Shown here: positions 22,515-31,891 of the stretch, piece by piece | Numbering within the stretch: position 1 is the first letter of the stretch | Layout of the letters: every line of letters starts with the position of its first letter | Origin: UBA8514 sp034933685 | GTDB taxonomy: Bacteria > Bacillota > Clostridia > Lachnospirales > Anaerotignaceae | Direction: 5' to 3' | Assembly: GCA_034933685.1 (NCBI GenBank) | Contig: JAYFNB010000017.1 | Span: forward strand, 248,001 to 312,000 | Length of the DNA: 64,000 nucleotides | Translations under genes and position numbers: made by a program | The notes under the pieces: model-generated | What the model saw: the letters and a program-made list of their open reading frames with translations, nothing else | What the model was told of the DNA's origin: nothing | The model's database searches: none

Positions 22515-24716
22515 TTGAAAAAAACAGTCAGTAATAACGGGAAAAACAACAAACGAAGAACAATGAATATGATTATGCTTGCCGTTGCCTTCGTTGTAAC
22601 AGCAGTTGCCATAGTAACTGGGTCTTATGTTAAAGATACCGAGATTGTAACAGTGGGAAGCGTGGCAAGCAGACGCTATATTGCTACAAGGGATATTGAA
22701 AATACATTTGAAACCCAAAAGCTTAAAGAAGAAGCCGAAGAATCAGTGGGCGAGCTTTATAAACTTGATTCAGCTGTACAACAAAGGGCTATAGAAGAGA
22801 CAGAAGAATTTTTTCATGACTTAAATAATGCCCTTAACGCTATGGAGAAAAATGCTGAATTAGCATATGCAGAAGCCGTTAAGGAGGCTGAAGCTAACTC
22901 CTTAAATGGAAACGAAACTGTTCTTCCTAGTGAGGAGGAGTTGCTTAACTTTGACTTGAAACTGGTTACACAAATACCTGTTGCTGTAAGCCAAAAACAA
23001 GCACAGCTATACTATCAGCTTACTGATGATGGCAAGGAACAGTTTAAGGCAGATGTTATAAACGCGGTAAATTTTGCGTATGAACAAAAAATTACGAGTG
23101 AAAACTTGGAAAAAATAACCCAGCAAACATTTTTCCTCCTGGATGAAGCACTTTGGCAAGAGCAGCTTATTGAGTTTGGCAAGACGGTTACAGAGGCAGT
23201 TTTGCAACCGAACCTTGTTATAGATGAAGACGCAATTTCGGCTGCAAGAGAACAGCTTTCAAATGATGTTGAACCTGTGATTTTGCTTAAAAATCAAAAA
23301 ATTGTGGATGAAGGAGAAATTGTAACAGAAGAAGCGTACCAGCTGCTTAATGAGCTTGGGCTTATAAACAAAAGCTATGCTGGAAGTATTATACCTTTTA
23401 TAGGCAGTATATCCATTGTGTTTTTGGGCTTTATTGCAGTATATTTTTATATGGTCACTCAACAAAAAAAGGTGTTGGATGATGAAAAGAAAACTGTTGT
23501 TTTATTTGCACTATACATATTGACGGTTATAATGCACAGCGCTATGGCGGATTTAAGTACATTCTATTTTATACCGGTTTCCATATTTGCTATGCTGCTT
23601 TCAATACTTATAAAGCCTAAAATTGCTCTTATTTTAAATGTTTTTGTAAGTATATCTGCTCTGTTTATATTTAATGGAAGCGCGGATTTTCTTTTGTATG
23701 CACTTATAACAGGAAGTTTTGCTGCTCTTTTAGTACAGTATACAAACCGACGTGCAAGGATACTTATTGTATCAATTTTGGTTGGTGCGGCACATATGTC
23801 GGCATATGTGGCAGTAAGGCTGTTTTTTGACAAGGCTTATACACCAATGCTGTTGCAAGATAGTTTATATGCAGCATTTGTTGGTATTGCTTCGGTGGTG
23901 ATTGTTGTTGGAAGTTTGCCACTGTGGGAAGCCATGTTTGGAGTTAATACTCAGTACAGGCTTATGGAGCTTGCAAACCCTACTAACGAAATAATGAGAA
24001 GGCTTATGATAGAAACACCAGGTACTTACCACCATTGCCTTATTGTTGCAAACCTTGCAGAAACTGCGGCTTACGATATTTTTGCCAATGGCGCGCTGGC
24101 AAGGGTAGGCGCATACTATCATGACATAGGCAAGCTGGAAAATCCATTGTATTTCAGCGAAAATCAGTTTGGTGAAAATGTGCATGACCATCTTGACCCA
24201 TACATAAGCGCAAGAATGATTATAAGCCATGTTGAAAACGGTGTTAAAATGGCAGTGGAGAACCGTGTTCCTAAAATAGTTAGGGATATAATCGAACAGC
24301 ATCATGGTACTACACTTGTAAAATATTTTTACATGAAATCTACAAAGGAAAAAGCAATGGTGGAAACATTGGAAAGAGATTTCCGCTACAAAGGTCCTAT
24401 TCCTCAGTCTAAAGAAGCAGCTATTGTTATGCTGGCCGATACTGTAGAGGCGGCAATTAGAAGTTCCCTTGGTGAAGGCAAAAGCATATCAGAGGTTGAA
24501 ATGCTTATAGACAAATTGTTTAAGGACAAGCTAAATGATGGGCAACTTAATGACTGTCGGTTAGACCTTAAGGAGATTGAAACTATAAAAAAATCTTTTA
24601 TTAGGGTGTTTAACGGAATGTATCACGATAGAATTGCTTACCCTAAGGATGAGGAAATTGAGGAGGCAAGGCACAAGCAGGAAATGAAGCAGGAGATTAA
24701 AAGGCAGGAGGAATAA
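22515..24716 (+). CDS. pgpH: Cyclic-di-AMP phosphodiesterase, 7TM-HD family (PgpH/YqfF)
   Basis: A 733-residue membrane protein with one N-terminal helix, a large extracytoplasmic 7TMR-HDED domain (about 50-290), seven membrane helices (about 295-480) and a cytoplasmic HD domain. The HD domain shows 'GTYHHCLIVANLAE', 'YHDIGKL' and 'IIEQHHGT', the metal-binding His/Asp residues. PgpH hydrolyses c-di-AMP. A TTG at 22515 seven bases after GGAAG is the likely start; an ATG at 22416 would overlap phoH by 95 bases. The gene order phoH-pgpH-ybeY is conserved in Firmicutes. Confidence 0.93.
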   Translation: MKKTVSNNGKNNKRRTMNMIMLAVAFVVTAVAIVTGSYVKDTEIVTVGSVASRRYIATRDIENTFETQKLKEEAEESVGELYKLDSAVQQRAIEETEEFFHDLNNALNAMEKNAELAYAEAVKEAEANSLNGNETVLPSEEELLNFDLKLVTQIPVAVSQKQAQLYYQLTDDGKEQFKADVINAVNFAYEQKITSENLEKITQQTFFLLDEALWQEQLIEFGKTVTEAVLQPNLVIDEDAISAAREQLSNDVEPVILLKNQKIVDEGEIVTEEAYQLLNELGLINKSYAGSIIPFIGSISIVFLGFIAVYFYMVTQQKKVLDDEKKTVVLFALYILTVIMHSAMADLSTFYFIPVSIFAMLLSILIKPKIALILNVFVSISALFIFNGSADFLLYALITGSFAALLVQYTNRRARILIVSILVGAAHMSAYVAVRLFFDKAYTPMLLQDSLYAAFVGIASVVIVVGSLPLWEAMFGVNTQYRLMELANPTNEIMRRLMIETPGTYHHCLIVANLAETAAYDIFANGALARVGAYYHDIGKLENPLYFSENQFGENVHDHLDPYISARMIISHVENGVKMAVENRVPKIVRDIIEQHHGTTLVKYFYMKSTKEKAMVETLERDFRYKGPIPQSKEAAIVMLADTVEAAIRSSLGEGKSISEVEMLIDKLFKDKLNDGQLNDCRLDLKEIETIKKSFIRVFNGMYHDRIAYPKDEEIEEARHKQEMKQEIKRQEE

Positions 24717-24718
24717 AA

Positions 24719-25186
24719 ATGACTGTATTGATAGATAACAGAACAGACTGGCAGCTTACACCTGAATATGAAAAATTGATTAACGATGTGGCATTGAAGT
24801 GTCTTGAATATGAGGAATTTCCTGCAGACTGCGAAATAAGCGTTTCATTTGTAACTGGAGCTGAGATTAAAGAAATAAATAGCCAGTTTAGGCACATTGA
24901 AAAGGAAACTGATGTTTTAAGCTTCCCTATGCTTACCTTTGAAGAAGATGAAGAAGCAGATGTTAACGAAAATGATGAAATAATTTTGGGTGACATTATT
25001 ATTTCAGTTGAGCGTGCAAAGGAACAAGCAAAAGAATATGGTCACAGCCTTGAAAGGGAAATTGCTTTTTTAACTGCGCACAGCATGTTTCATCTTTTAG
25101 GCTATGACCATATGGAAGAAGACGAAGAAAAGGAAATGTTTGCAAAACAAAAGGAAGTGCTTGATATACTGGGTGTGAAAAGATAA
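24719..25186 (+). CDS. ybeY: Endoribonuclease YbeY, rRNA maturation
   Basis: Zinc metalloprotein involved in 16S rRNA 3'-end maturation and ribosome quality control. The 155-residue protein has the family's H-x3-H-x5-H motif in 'HSMFHLLGYDHMEEDE' and 'HIEKETDVLSFPM' upstream. An acidic stretch of about 15 residues in the middle is a common insertion. It starts 2 bases after the pgpH stop with ribosome site AGGAGGAA inside pgpH. Confidence 0.95.
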   Translation: MTVLIDNRTDWQLTPEYEKLINDVALKCLEYEEFPADCEISVSFVTGAEIKEINSQFRHIEKETDVLSFPMLTFEEDEEADVNENDEIILGDIIISVERAKEQAKEYGHSLEREIAFLTAHSMFHLLGYDHMEEDEEKEMFAKQKEVLDILGVKR

Positions 25187-25205
25187 GTGGTATTGGAGGT
25201 ATTTT

Positions 25206-26276
25206 ATGAAAAGATTTCTTGTTTTTCTTATTTGCATAGGAATTGTTTTTTCGGCAGGCTGCGGAAAGAAAAAAACAGAGCCTACAGCAGCACAACCTAA
25301 GACAGAGGCAAAAGAACCTGAAAAAACTGATCCAGTTAAGGAAGAACCATCATTTGAGGGAATGGCAATTAATCCTCTTACTGGGTTATATATTGATGAA
25401 GATGTTGCAACAAGACGACCTTTTGCGGTAATGATTAACAATTTGCATAAGGCTTTGCCACAAAGCGGAATAGGTCAGGCAGACCTTTATTACGAAACAC
25501 TTGCAGAAGGTGAGATAACAAGAATTGTGGCGGTTTTTCAGGATTTTGATGCGGAAAAAATTGGACCTGTAAGAAGTGCAAGAGATTATTTTACATATTT
25601 TGCTTTGGATAATGACGCATTTTTTATACACCATGGCGGAAGCCAAACAGGTTATGGTGCAATAAAAAGCCGAGGATTGGACAGCCTTGACGGCATGGCG
25701 GACAAAGCTTTTTGGCGTGACCAGGCTCGCCTTAACACAGCGGGAATGTACGAGCACAGTTCATACACAGACGCACAGGACTTAATAGAAAGCGTTGAGG
25801 TAAAAGGTTATAAAATGGAACGAAGTGTTGAGGCTATGTTTACTTTTTATGATGAGGATACAGCCTTAGGCGGTGCAGCACTTAATGCAACAGATGTTGT
25901 TGTTCCATTTTCAAGCTACCAAGTAAGCGAGTTTGTTTACGATGAAGATAAAATGCTTTACAAAAGGATACAATCAGGTGATGAACAGATAGACGACCTT
26001 ACAGGAGAGGCAATTACTGTAAAAAATGTTATCATACAGCAAACGGAAATTTCGGTTATTCCTGGTGATGATGCTGGCAGAAGAAATGTGGATTTGGTTG
26101 GCAGTGGAGAAGGAATTTTCATAACCAATGGAAAGGCAAGAAATATAACGTGGGAAAAGATGGATTATTCCACACCTACCAAGTGGTACGATGAAAAGGG
26201 CGAAAATCTAAAGATTAATACCGGAAAAACTTGGATATGCGTATATCCATCAAATAAAACCTATACTTTGGAGTGA
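25206..26276 (+). CDS. DUF3048 lipoprotein (YerB-like)
   Basis: A 356-residue predicted lipoprotein: signal peptide with lipobox S-A-G-C at about residues 16-19, then a Lys/Glu/Pro-rich linker to about residue 50. The DUF3048 domains follow ('NPLTGLYIDEDVATRRPFAVMINN', 'GEITRIVAVF', 'KIGPVRSARDYF', 'FFIHHGGS'). Bacillus YerB belongs here; its function is not well established. The location among YbeY, Cdd and Era in Clostridia is common but not functionally informative. It would sit on the outer face of the membrane. Confidence 0.85.
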   Translation: MKRFLVFLICIGIVFSAGCGKKKTEPTAAQPKTEAKEPEKTDPVKEEPSFEGMAINPLTGLYIDEDVATRRPFAVMINNLHKALPQSGIGQADLYYETLAEGEITRIVAVFQDFDAEKIGPVRSARDYFTYFALDNDAFFIHHGGSQTGYGAIKSRGLDSLDGMADKAFWRDQARLNTAGMYEHSSYTDAQDLIESVEVKGYKMERSVEAMFTFYDEDTALGGAALNATDVVVPFSSYQVSEFVYDEDKMLYKRIQSGDEQIDDLTGEAITVKNVIIQQTEISVIPGDDAGRRNVDLVGSGEGIFITNGKARNITWEKMDYSTPTKWYDEKGENLKINTGKTWICVYPSNKTYTLE

Positions 26277-26280
26277 TTAA

Positions 26281-26661
26281 ATGGATAACAGAGAACTTAT
26301 TAACCTTGCAAAAAAAGCTATGGAAAATGCTTATGCACCATACTCCAACTTTAAGGTTGGGGCAGCGGCAGTTGGCAAAAATGGAGAGATATACACAGGG
26401 TGTAATATAGAAAATTCCTCCTATGGGGCAACTAATTGTGCCGAAAGAACAGCAATGTTTAAGGGTATTTCTGAAGGAGAGCGGGAGTTTGAAAAAATTG
26501 CCATAGTTTCAACATCACAGGATTTAACATTCCCATGCGGAATTTGCAGGCAGGTAATGGCAGAGTTTATGGGCGGTGGAGTAGTGGTTTTAGAGGACAA
26601 AGACGGTGAAATAAAGGAATTTACAGTAGAAGATCTAATTCCTAAGGCGTTTTTGTTGTAG
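26281..26661 (+). CDS. cdd: Cytidine deaminase
   Basis: Hydrolyses cytidine and deoxycytidine to uridine forms for pyrimidine salvage. The 126-residue tetrameric-type enzyme has 'YAPYSNFKVGAA', the catalytic 'CAERTA' (zinc ligand Cys and general-acid Glu) and 'PCGICRQVM' with two zinc Cys. It starts 4 bases after the lipoprotein stop. cdd near era and recO is a standard Firmicutes arrangement. Confidence 0.96.
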   Translation: MDNRELINLAKKAMENAYAPYSNFKVGAAAVGKNGEIYTGCNIENSSYGATNCAERTAMFKGISEGEREFEKIAIVSTSQDLTFPCGICRQVMAEFMGGGVVVLEDKDGEIKEFTVEDLIPKAFLL

Positions 26662-26718
26662 TGAATACTAGGCTAAAGCGGAAATAGGGTTGTTTGTACT
26701 TAATTAGAGGGTGAGTTT

Positions 26719-27288
26719 GTGGACAAAAGCTGGCAGCAGTTGGAGAATTGGTGCATGTCTTGCAACAGGTGTATATTAGGCGGCACTAGAACAAATGTGG
26801 TTATTGGTCGTGGGTGCAAAACGGCGGAAATTATGTTTATAGGTGAAGGGCCAGGAGAACAGGAGGATTTGCAGGGAAAGCCATTTGTTGGCCCGGCTGG
26901 TCAGTTGTTAGACAAAATGATAGAAGCCGCAGGACTGTTCGCTGATGAAGTATACATTGCCAATGTAGTAAAATGCAGACCACCACACAATCGTGATCCG
27001 AAGGAAGAAGAACAGACAGCTTGCATTAACTATTTAAGGTATCAGGTTGCACTTGTGAAGCCAAAGATTATTGTATGCCTTGGGCGAATAGCTGCACAGG
27101 CTATTATAGATAAAAATTATAAAATTACAAAACAGCATGGACAATGGATAGAAAAAAAGGGTATATTAATTACTGCTACCTATCATCCATCGGCTTTGCT
27201 GAGAGATGAAAGCAAAAAACGACCTGCATGGGAAGACTTTAAATCCATTCGGGATAGGTACAGGGAATTGAAAAGCAATTCTCTATAA
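26719..27288 (+). CDS. udg: Type 4/5 uracil-DNA glycosylase with iron-sulfur cluster
   Basis: Removes uracil from DNA. The 189-residue protein has four Cys expected to hold a [4Fe-4S] cluster: 'CMSCNRC' near the N-terminus, one in 'VVKCRPP' and one in 'QTACINYL'. The active site shows 'GEGPGEQED' and the 'YHPSALLR' motif. The GTG start at 26719 follows AGAGGGTGAG. It sits between cdd and era; together with cdd, a source of uracil compounds, the context is metabolic and not regulatory. Confidence 0.9.
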   Translation: MDKSWQQLENWCMSCNRCILGGTRTNVVIGRGCKTAEIMFIGEGPGEQEDLQGKPFVGPAGQLLDKMIEAAGLFADEVYIANVVKCRPPHNRDPKEEEQTACINYLRYQVALVKPKIIVCLGRIAAQAIIDKNYKITKQHGQWIEKKGILITATYHPSALLRDESKKRPAWEDFKSIRDRYRELKSNSL

Positions 27289-27307
27289 TTGAGAGGAGAA
27301 CATTATT

Positions 27308-28216
27308 TTGGCAAAAAACAAATTTTATTCGGGTTTTATTTCATTGGTAGGAAGACCGAACGTGGGCAAGTCCACCTTAATGAACAGGTTGATTGGAGAA
27401 AAAATAGCTATTATTTCACCTAAGCCTCAAACTACCCGCAACAGAATACAATCCATTCTTACAAAAGATGATTTTCAAGTTATATTTATTGATACCCCAG
27501 GAATACACAAGCCAAAGCACAAGCTAGGGAATTATATGGTTAAGGCGGCAGAAACTACACTTAATGAAGTAGACGCAGTTTTTATGCTTGTTGAACCTAC
27601 AGAAAGAGTGCTGGAGCTAGATAGGTATGTAATTGAACGTCTGGAAGGAATTAAAACACCAGTTATACTTGTTATTAATAAAATTGATACCATAGAAAAA
27701 TCTAAAATTCTTACAGTAATAGATATGTTCAAAAGTCTTTATAATTTTGCAGAAATAATACCAATTTCGGCAAAGATGGGTGAAAATACAGACCAACTTA
27801 TGGAGGTTATTAAAAAATATCTTCCAGAAGGGCCTCAGTATTTTCCAGAGGACATGGTCACAGACCAGCCTGAAAGGCAGATTGCCGCAGAAATTATAAG
27901 AGAAAAGGCATTACAGCTTTTGCAGGAGGAAATTCCCCATGGTATTGCAGTGGAAATTTCTGCAATGAAAAAAAGAAGTGATAAAGATATGGTGGATGTT
28001 GAGGCAACTATTTACTGTGAAAAAGACTCTCACAAGGGAATTATCATAGGCAAGCAGGGAGCAATGCTTAAAAAGATTGGCACAAGGGCAAGGGTAGATA
28101 TTTCTGCACTTTTAGGCTCGCCAATTAACTTGCAAATTTGGATTAAGGTGAAAAAAGACTGGCGAGACAGCGACTTTTTACTGAAAAACTTCGGCTACGA
28201 CCAGAGAAATATATAA
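27308..28216 (+). CDS. era: GTPase Era
   Basis: Essential GTPase that binds the 3' end of 16S rRNA and assists 30S assembly. It has G1 'GRPNVGKST', G3 'DTPGIHKPKHKLG' and G4 'NKID', followed by the C-terminal KH domain with 'IIGKQGAMLKKIGTRARVDI'. Length 302 is typical. The TTG start at 27308 follows GAGGAG. It is functionally close to YbeY encoded in the same unit. Confidence 0.97.
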   Translation: MAKNKFYSGFISLVGRPNVGKSTLMNRLIGEKIAIISPKPQTTRNRIQSILTKDDFQVIFIDTPGIHKPKHKLGNYMVKAAETTLNEVDAVFMLVEPTERVLELDRYVIERLEGIKTPVILVINKIDTIEKSKILTVIDMFKSLYNFAEIIPISAKMGENTDQLMEVIKKYLPEGPQYFPEDMVTDQPERQIAAEIIREKALQLLQEEIPHGIAVEISAMKKRSDKDMVDVEATIYCEKDSHKGIIIGKQGAMLKKIGTRARVDISALLGSPINLQIWIKVKKDWRDSDFLLKNFGYDQRNI

Positions 28217-28237
28217 AACACACCTGAGGGTTAAAAA

Positions 28238-28990
28238 ATGAGCACAGAAAAGCTGAAAGGCATAGTTTTAAAAGAATATCAAAGCGGCGAAAGCAGCAAA
28301 AGAATTGTAGTGCTTACAGGTGAAAGAGGCACAATAACTCTGTCAGTTAAGGGTGGTAAAAACACAAAAAGCAAGTACCTTGCTGCGACACAAATGTTTT
28401 GCTACAGTGAGTTTGTTGTATATGAAGGAAAGGGGTTTCACTCTGTCACTTCAGCAGAGGTGATTGAAAGCTTTTACAATTTAAGAAATGATATTGGAAA
28501 GCTTGCTTACAGTGCATACATGATGGAATTGTTGGAAAAAACGGTTTTTGAAGGTATGCACAGTGAGGATGTACTTAAGCTGACTTTAAAAACATTATGG
28601 GTTATGGCCAAAACGGACATTGATATTTTGTTAGCGGTAAGCATATTTGAAATAAAATACTTGCAAATGAATGGGTTTTTAGGCGAGGGTGATAAGTGCA
28701 GTAGCTGCGGAAACCATGTTGGGGAAGAAATTTTTTTCAGCACAAGGGATGGCGGAATAATATGCGGCAAATGTAAAAGTAGTTCTGACAGAGTTTTTAC
28801 TCTTTTGGAAGGGACTTACACTGCCATAAACTATGTGCTTAATAGCAATGACAGCAGGTTGTTCTCATTCAAGGTTTCAAAAGAAGTGCTTGGACAGCTA
28901 AGACTTATTTTGGAGAGCTATATTGCAGAGCATATAGGTCAAAATTTTTACACCCTTGAGTTTGCAAAAAGCTGCATAACGGAGAACTGA
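28238..28990 (+). CDS. recO: DNA repair protein RecO
   Basis: Loads RecA onto SSB-coated DNA with RecR. The 250-residue protein has an N-terminal OB fold ('KGIVLKEYQSGESSKRIVVLT'), a helical domain and the zinc-binding segment 'CSSCG...CGKC' (about residues 150-180). It follows era after 21 bases. Its last codons lie within a palindromic terminator shared with the converging carbonic anhydrase gene. Confidence 0.92.
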   Translation: MSTEKLKGIVLKEYQSGESSKRIVVLTGERGTITLSVKGGKNTKSKYLAATQMFCYSEFVVYEGKGFHSVTSAEVIESFYNLRNDIGKLAYSAYMMELLEKTVFEGMHSEDVLKLTLKTLWVMAKTDIDILLAVSIFEIKYLQMNGFLGEGDKCSSCGNHVGEEIFFSTRDGGIICGKCKSSSDRVFTLLEGTYTAINYVLNSNDSRLFSFKVSKEVLGQLRLILESYIAEHIGQNFYTLEFAKSCITEN

Positions 28991-29012
28991 TATCAGCTCT
29001 CCGTTATTTTTG
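28976..29012. terminator. Palindromic terminator shared by recO and carbonic anhydrase
   Basis: A 32-base almost perfect palindrome with arms ATAACGGAGA / TCTCCGTTAT and an inner CTGATATCAG, followed by TTTTTG on the plus strand. It overlaps the recO stop and the last codons of the converging gene. Confidence 0.88.
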
Positions 29013-29541
29013 TTAATTCACCAGTTACAGAATCTATTATTAATCCATATACGTTTATATTTTCAGGAATTAAGGGATGTGTACGTACAAGTTCAACAGA
29101 TTTTTTGATAGAATCTTCCAAATCTTTAAAACCACCCAACCATGCATCAAAGTCAACACCAAGGTAGTTTAAAAGGTCGATGTTTTTTTGTTCAATTCCA
29201 GTTGCTTTCATTTTTTCTATGATTTTTTGGCTGTCTGTATGGCGTGCTCCGCAATCGGTATGACCAATTACCAAAATTTCTTCAATTCCTAATTCATAAA
29301 TGCCAATTAGCAGACTTCGCATTACACTCCCAAATGGATGGGAAATAACACCGCCTGCATTTTTGATAAATTTGGCATCCCCATTTTTAATGCCTAAAGC
29401 GGCAGGCAATAGTTGGGTTAACCTTGTGTCCATACAGGAAACAATTGCTATTTTTTTATCTGGATATTTGCTGGTTATAAATTTTTCATATTCCTTGTTT
29501 TCAACAAAGACTTTATTATATTTTAGTATTTCATCAATCAT
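28993..29541 (-). CDS. Beta-class carbonic anhydrase
   Basis: Zinc enzyme that interconverts CO2 and bicarbonate. The 182-residue protein has 'VSCMDTRL' (zinc Cys and the Asp-Arg dyad) and 'GHTDCG' (zinc His and Cys). It is of the small clade D-like form, common in anaerobic Firmicutes. It stands as a single gene converging on recO. Bicarbonate supply for carboxylation is its likely role. Its last codons contribute to the shared terminator stem. Confidence 0.9.
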   Translation of the reverse strand: MIDEILKYNKVFVENKEYEKFITSKYPDKKIAIVSCMDTRLTQLLPAALGIKNGDAKFIKNAGGVISHPFGSVMRSLLIGIYELGIEEILVIGHTDCGARHTDSQKIIEKMKATGIEQKNIDLLNYLGVDFDAWLGGFKDLEDSIKKSVELVRTHPLIPENINVYGLIIDSVTGELTKITES

Positions 29542-29593
29542 AAGAGAATTCTCCTTTAGTAAACAGCATATGGTATAATGATAGTGTATTGTT

Positions 29594-30004
29594 TTAAAGG
29601 TTATCGGCTATTTTTTTTCTTACGGATTCAATTTGTTCATCTGTAAGGTCTAGCTGTGACCATTTAACCTGCACACCATCGTTTTCATAGCGTGGAATAA
29701 GGTGCATATGGAAGTGATGTACAGTTTGTCCAGCGATTTCACCGTTATTCTGTAATACGTTCATATCCGTAAAGCCAAGGGATTTTTTCATTACACCTGC
29801 AATTTTAACAGCAAGGGAAAAAAGCCTGCCTGCCTTGTCAGGGTCTATTTCAAATATATTAGCACAGTGCTGTTTGGGCATTATAAGCACATGGCCTTGG
29901 TTGCTTGGGAAACGGTCTAAAATAACCTTAAATTCTTCGTTTTCAAAAATAGTTGCAGATGGAATATCCCCTTTTATTATTTTGCAAAAAATACAATTAT
30001 CCAT
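29594..30004 (-). CDS. HIT-family nucleotide-binding protein
   Basis: A 136-residue histidine-triad protein. The triad is 'HHFHMHLIPR' near residue 100, and the N-terminal 'CIFCKIIKGDIPS' is typical of Hit/HinT. Such proteins hydrolyse AMP-linked small molecules; the precise substrate is not predictable. It has an AGGAGG ribosome site and lies 52 bases upstream of the carbonic anhydrase gene on the same strand. Confidence 0.93.
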   Translation of the reverse strand: MDNCIFCKIIKGDIPSATIFENEEFKVILDRFPSNQGHVLIMPKQHCANIFEIDPDKAGRLFSLAVKIAGVMKKSLGFTDMNVLQNNGEIAGQTVHHFHMHLIPRYENDGVQVKWSQLDLTDEQIESVRKKIADNL

Positions 30005-30083
30005 GATATATTTTACCTCCTTGGTTTATAAGTTAAGCTTCAATAGGTAAAAGTATACCACGGATATTTTTTAAATGAAAGAC

Positions 30084-30566
30084 TTAGTTAATAATCAGAT
30101 ATGTATTTAATATGGCATGATTCTGCTCGTCATTAAGAATGCTTTGCAAAATTTGCTTGAGGTATTCATCATTTAACATTAAAGTTAGATCTCTGTAAAA
30201 TTCTGCCTCTTCAATTTCCCATACAATATTTCTCTTAAGTTCGAGGATATAGTTTCCGCTTAAAGGTAATTCTTTTGCTACTATTTCTGGTGCACCGCTG
30301 CCTGAAAGTTGTGTGTATATTTCATTTAGTAGTACTTTATGGCGGTTTTCATCAAGATACATACTGCGCAACATATCTTTGCTTTCTTCATCTGTTGTTG
30401 CTTCAGCCATTTGTTTGTATTTTGTTGCTTGGTTAACTTCATACTCCATTGCTATTATTATAAGTTCTAGAAGACGCTCATCACTGGCAATAGGTTCAGG
30501 GACAGAACCGTCCATGGAGGTTTTTTGTATAGGTTTATCAATATTGTATGGATACATGGGGAACAC
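30084..30566 (-). CDS. Ferritin-like diiron protein, unknown subgroup
   Basis: A 160-residue protein predicted to be a four-helix bundle from about residue 30. It contains 'EYEVNQATKYKQMAE', 'DENRHKVLLNEIY', 'WEIEEAEFYRDL' and 'DEQNHAILN', which supply the repeated E...ExxH ligands of a diiron ferritin-like fold. The N-terminal 'MFPMYPYN' tail is Pro/Tyr-rich. It is not a classical rubrerythrin since it lacks a rubredoxin domain. Possible roles are oxidative-stress defence or a spore-associated protein; the sequence does not decide. Confidence 0.7.
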   Translation of the reverse strand: MFPMYPYNIDKPIQKTSMDGSVPEPIASDERLLELIIIAMEYEVNQATKYKQMAEATTDEESKDMLRSMYLDENRHKVLLNEIYTQLSGSGAPEIVAKELPLSGNYILELKRNIVWEIEEAEFYRDLTLMLNDEYLKQILQSILNDEQNHAILNTYLIIN

Positions 30567-30702
30567 TCCTTATAATTGGTTTTATAGAATTATATTCCAA
30601 GAGAAATAAAACATTACTGCTACGCCTAAATTTTAGTGGAATAAGCTGTAATTTTCTGCTAATATAGTTAATTGATTAATAATTAGATTTGGAGATGGTA
30701 AA

Positions 30703-31770
30703 GTGAAAACCATAGTGCTTACAGGCGGAGGTACAGCGGGGCATGTTACGCCAAACCTTGCTCTAATACCTGTACTTTTAAAAGAAGGCTGGAATATAAA
30801 ATATATTGGCACACAAAATGGAATAGAAAAAGAACTGGTTGAAAGAGAAAATATAGATTATTATGCAGTATCATCGGGCAAGCTTAGGCGGTATCTTTCA
30901 AAGGAAAACCTAACAGACGTTTTTAAGGTGATAAAGGGTGTAAAGGAAGCAACTGCACTTATTAAGAAAATAAAGCCAGATGTGGTGTTCAGCAAAGGTG
31001 GATTTGTTGCAGTGCCTGTTGTGTTGGGTGCAAAGCTGAACGGAGTGCCGGTGATAGCACATGAATCAGACATTACACCAGGTCTTGCTAACAAAATTGC
31101 CATGCCTTTTGCTAAAAGTGTATGTACCACTTTCCCAGAAACCGTAAGGTACATTAAAGGAGAAAAAGGAATAAACACGGGCACTCCAATACGCAGAGAA
31201 TTATTTAGTGGCGAAAGGGAAAAAGGGCTTGCCATTTGTGGTTTCAGTGGTAAAAAGCCTGTAATTATGATGATGGGCGGAAGCCTTGGTGCAGTTAAGA
31301 TAAATAACTGTCTGCGTGGAGCACTGAATGAAATTTTAAAGGAATTTGACCTAGTGCATATATGCGGAAAAGGAAATGTTGATAAAAACCTTATGAATTT
31401 ACAAGGATATAGGCAGTTTGAATATGTTTCCAAAGAACTGCCACATATTTTTGCATTGGTAGATATAGTGGTTTCAAGGGCGGGGTCTAATTCAATCTCA
31501 GAATTTCTGGCGCTGAAAAAACCATCGTTGTTAATACCCCTTTCTGCAAAAGCAAGCCGAGGTGACCAAATTTTAAATGCAGAAAGCTTTGAAAAACAGG
31601 GGTTTTCAATGGTCTTAGACGAAGATAAAATGAATGAAAAAGTATTAATACAGGCAATCTATTCATTATACAAAAATAAGAACACGTATGTTGAAAAAAT
31701 GAATAAAAGTGGACAAACAGATGGTGTTGAGGCTGTAATGAAGTTAATACGAGCATATGCAGGCATGTAA
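30703..31770 (+). CDS. murG: UDP-GlcNAc:lipid I N-acetylglucosaminyltransferase
   Basis: Makes lipid II from lipid I on the inner face of the membrane. The 355-residue GT-B protein has 'TGGGTAGHVTPNLAL' at the N-terminus, 'HESDITPGLANK', 'MMMGGSLGAVKIN' and 'SRAGSNSISEFLALKKPSLLIPL'. A GTG start at 30703 follows GGAGATGG. It stands alone and not in a mur/dcw cluster, as often seen in Lachnospiraceae-like genomes. The product feeds RodA and PBP2 encoded in the first part of the window. Confidence 0.96.
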   Translation: MKTIVLTGGGTAGHVTPNLALIPVLLKEGWNIKYIGTQNGIEKELVERENIDYYAVSSGKLRRYLSKENLTDVFKVIKGVKEATALIKKIKPDVVFSKGGFVAVPVVLGAKLNGVPVIAHESDITPGLANKIAMPFAKSVCTTFPETVRYIKGEKGINTGTPIRRELFSGEREKGLAICGFSGKKPVIMMMGGSLGAVKINNCLRGALNEILKEFDLVHICGKGNVDKNLMNLQGYRQFEYVSKELPHIFALVDIVVSRAGSNSISEFLALKKPSLLIPLSAKASRGDQILNAESFEKQGFSMVLDEDKMNEKVLIQAIYSLYKNKNTYVEKMNKSGQTDGVEAVMKLIRAYAGM

Positions 31771-31811
31771 GCTGTTAATTATTGTTTAAGAAACTTGTAA
31801 GTGAAATGCAT

Positions 31812-31840
31812 TTGACAAATGAGGGGTAAGGAATTAAAAT
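31812..31840 (+). promoter_or_regulatory. Sigma-A promoter for the cyclophilin lipoprotein
   Basis: TTGACA at 31812-31817, a 17-base spacer and TAAAAT at 31835-31840: a perfect -35, and -10 one mismatch from consensus. It lies 52 bases before the ATG. Confidence 0.75.
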
Positions 31841-31891
31841 TTACCCAAGTTAAATATATTTTTAGGTTAATATTTTGGAGGAGTATACTAT